In this document: positions 6,367 through 6,992 of the stretch, in pieces | Layout: every line of letters starts with the position of its first letter | Numbering within the stretch: position 1 is the first letter of the stretch | Origin: DASZCR01 sp964246705 | GTDB lineage: Bacteria > Acidobacteriota > Blastocatellia > Pyrinomonadales > Pyrinomonadaceae | Assembly: GCA_964246705.1 (NCBI GenBank) | Contig: CAXTRQ010000264.1 | Location: 1 to 6,992 of the forward strand | Length of the DNA: 6,992 nucleotides | Direction of reading: 5' to 3' | Made by a program: the position numbers and the translations under genes | The notes under the pieces: generated by a model | The model's input: only the letters and a program-made list of their open reading frames with translations | Database searches by the model: none | Told to the model about the DNA's origin: nothing

Positions 6367-6992
6367 TTAATCTTTATCGGAGACTTCGGAATTCGTGAGT
6401 GTGCCTTGTGCGGAAACCTGTACGCGCCGGAGTTGGCGCGAGACAGGCGTGACGGCGCGTGTCGAAAGCCCCGCGCGACTGTTTTGTGCGCGCGTGATGG
6501 CCTCGCACAAACCGGCCACCGTGGGACTCTCCAGCAAACTAGCCAACGCTACTTCAACCTGAAACTGATCGCGCACACGCGAGATGACCTGCGTCGCCAA
6601 CAGCGAATGGCCGCCGAGGGCGTAGAAATTATCTTCGACGCCGACGCGCTGCGCCCCCAGAATCTCAGACCACATGCTCGCCACCAACTTCTCCATCTCG
6701 TTGCGCGGCGCAACGTAAGGCTCACACCTCTCGCGTTGCGTGCGGTCTGGCGCAGGCAATGCGGCACGGTCGACCTTCCCGTTGCGCGACAAGGGCAACT
6801 CTTCGAGTCGCATCAAGACCGACGGGATCATGTACTCAGGCAGTCTCTTTCGCAGGTAATGGCGCAATTCGTCAATGGCGGGATCGCGCGTCGGTTGCGC
6901 CACGAAGTAGGCCACGAGCCGCTTGTCGCCCGCCACATCTTCACGCGCCGCAACGACGGCCTCTCTGATCGCCTCATGCGCCCGCAAAGCCG
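6367..6992 (-). CDS. NRPS, C-terminal fragment (end of A domain plus T domain), 5' part outside the window
   Basis: This is the last part of a non-ribosomal peptide synthetase, a large cytosolic enzyme that activates an amino acid and holds it as a thioester. About 207 residues are visible, followed by TAA at 6369-6367. Counting from the first full codon at 6990, residues 1-80 are the C-terminal subdomain of an A domain: the REDVAGDKRLVAY segment, LPEYMIPS, and the A10 motif NGKVDR with the catalytic lysine at about residue 72. Residues 90-165 are a T domain with the core DNFYALGGHSLLA. Its serine (about residue 129, codon 6606-6604) would carry the phosphopantetheine arm. A tail of about 40 residues follows, with no thioesterase, epimerase or reductase, so the chain must pass to another protein. 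The natural partner is the next gene, 13 bases downstream, which opens with a C domain. The substrate cannot be read because the pocket half of the A domain is missing. The real start is outside the window, and TTG or ATG codons near 6987-6975 lie inside the domain. Confidence 0.95.
   Translation of the reverse strand, partial: ALRAHEAIREAVVAAREDVAGDKRLVAYFVAQPTRDPAIDELRHYLRKRLPEYMIPSVLMRLEELPLSRNGKVDRAALPAPDRTQRERCEPYVAPRNEMEKLVASMWSEILGAQRVGVEDNFYALGGHSLLATQVISRVRDQFQVEVALASLLESPTVAGLCEAITRAQNSRAGLSTRAVTPVSRQLRRVQVSAQGTLTNSEVSDKD

Noticed and set aside
6975..6987. TTG or ATG as start of a small stand-alone carrier protein gene at 6367-6987
   Set aside because: The frame is open to the right edge, and the residues before and after these codons are continuous A-domain sequence, so this is the end of a larger gene.
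1..6992. Search for CRISPR arrays, tRNAs, transposase genes, attachment sites and riboswitches
   Set aside because: None seen. The only repeats are the homologous NRPS domains, and less than 1 percent of the window is non-coding.

Overview
The window is an internal piece of a non-ribosomal peptide synthetase (NRPS) locus. Everything real in it is coded on the minus strand, so it reads from high to low coordinates. I see no tRNA, rRNA, CRISPR array, insertion sequence or phage gene. The DNA is moderately GC-rich by eye, and almost all of it is coding. The organism is probably a GC-rich environmental bacterium with large secondary-metabolite clusters, for example Acidobacteriota, Myxococcota, Cyanobacteria or a similar group. 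The sequence alone does not settle which.

Layout in the direction of transcription: (1) From 6992 to 6367 lies the 3' end of one NRPS gene, with the tail of an adenylation (A) domain, a complete thiolation (T, carrier) domain, a short tail and a TAA stop. (2) A 13-base gap carries a ribosome binding site. (3) From 6353 to the left edge runs one uninterrupted reading frame of at least 2117 codons, encoding C-A-T-C-A-T. It is cut by the window edge inside the second T domain, just after its core serine. No thioesterase, reductase, epimerization, methylation or ketosynthase domain is present, so chain start and release are coded outside the window.

How the parts work together: the first protein delivers an aminoacyl or peptidyl chain on its terminal T domain. 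The first C domain of the second protein joins it to the residue activated by A1, and the second C domain then extends it with the residue activated by A2. From the pocket residues, A1 (D-A-E-D-I-G-T-I-V plus Lys) looks suited to a cationic residue, perhaps lysine. A2 (D-A-F-F-L-G-G-T-F plus Lys) looks suited to a branched aliphatic residue, valine or isoleucine. Both are predictions. The predicted product fragment is X-(Lys-like)-(Val/Ile-like), with no epimerization coded here.

This is a recognisable enzyme family and not a new type of system. The points worth a second look are the pocket code of A1, the differing sub-types of the two C domains and of the two A domains (a mosaic assembly line), and the gene break at a T-C boundary where the upstream tail still resembles an inter-module linker.
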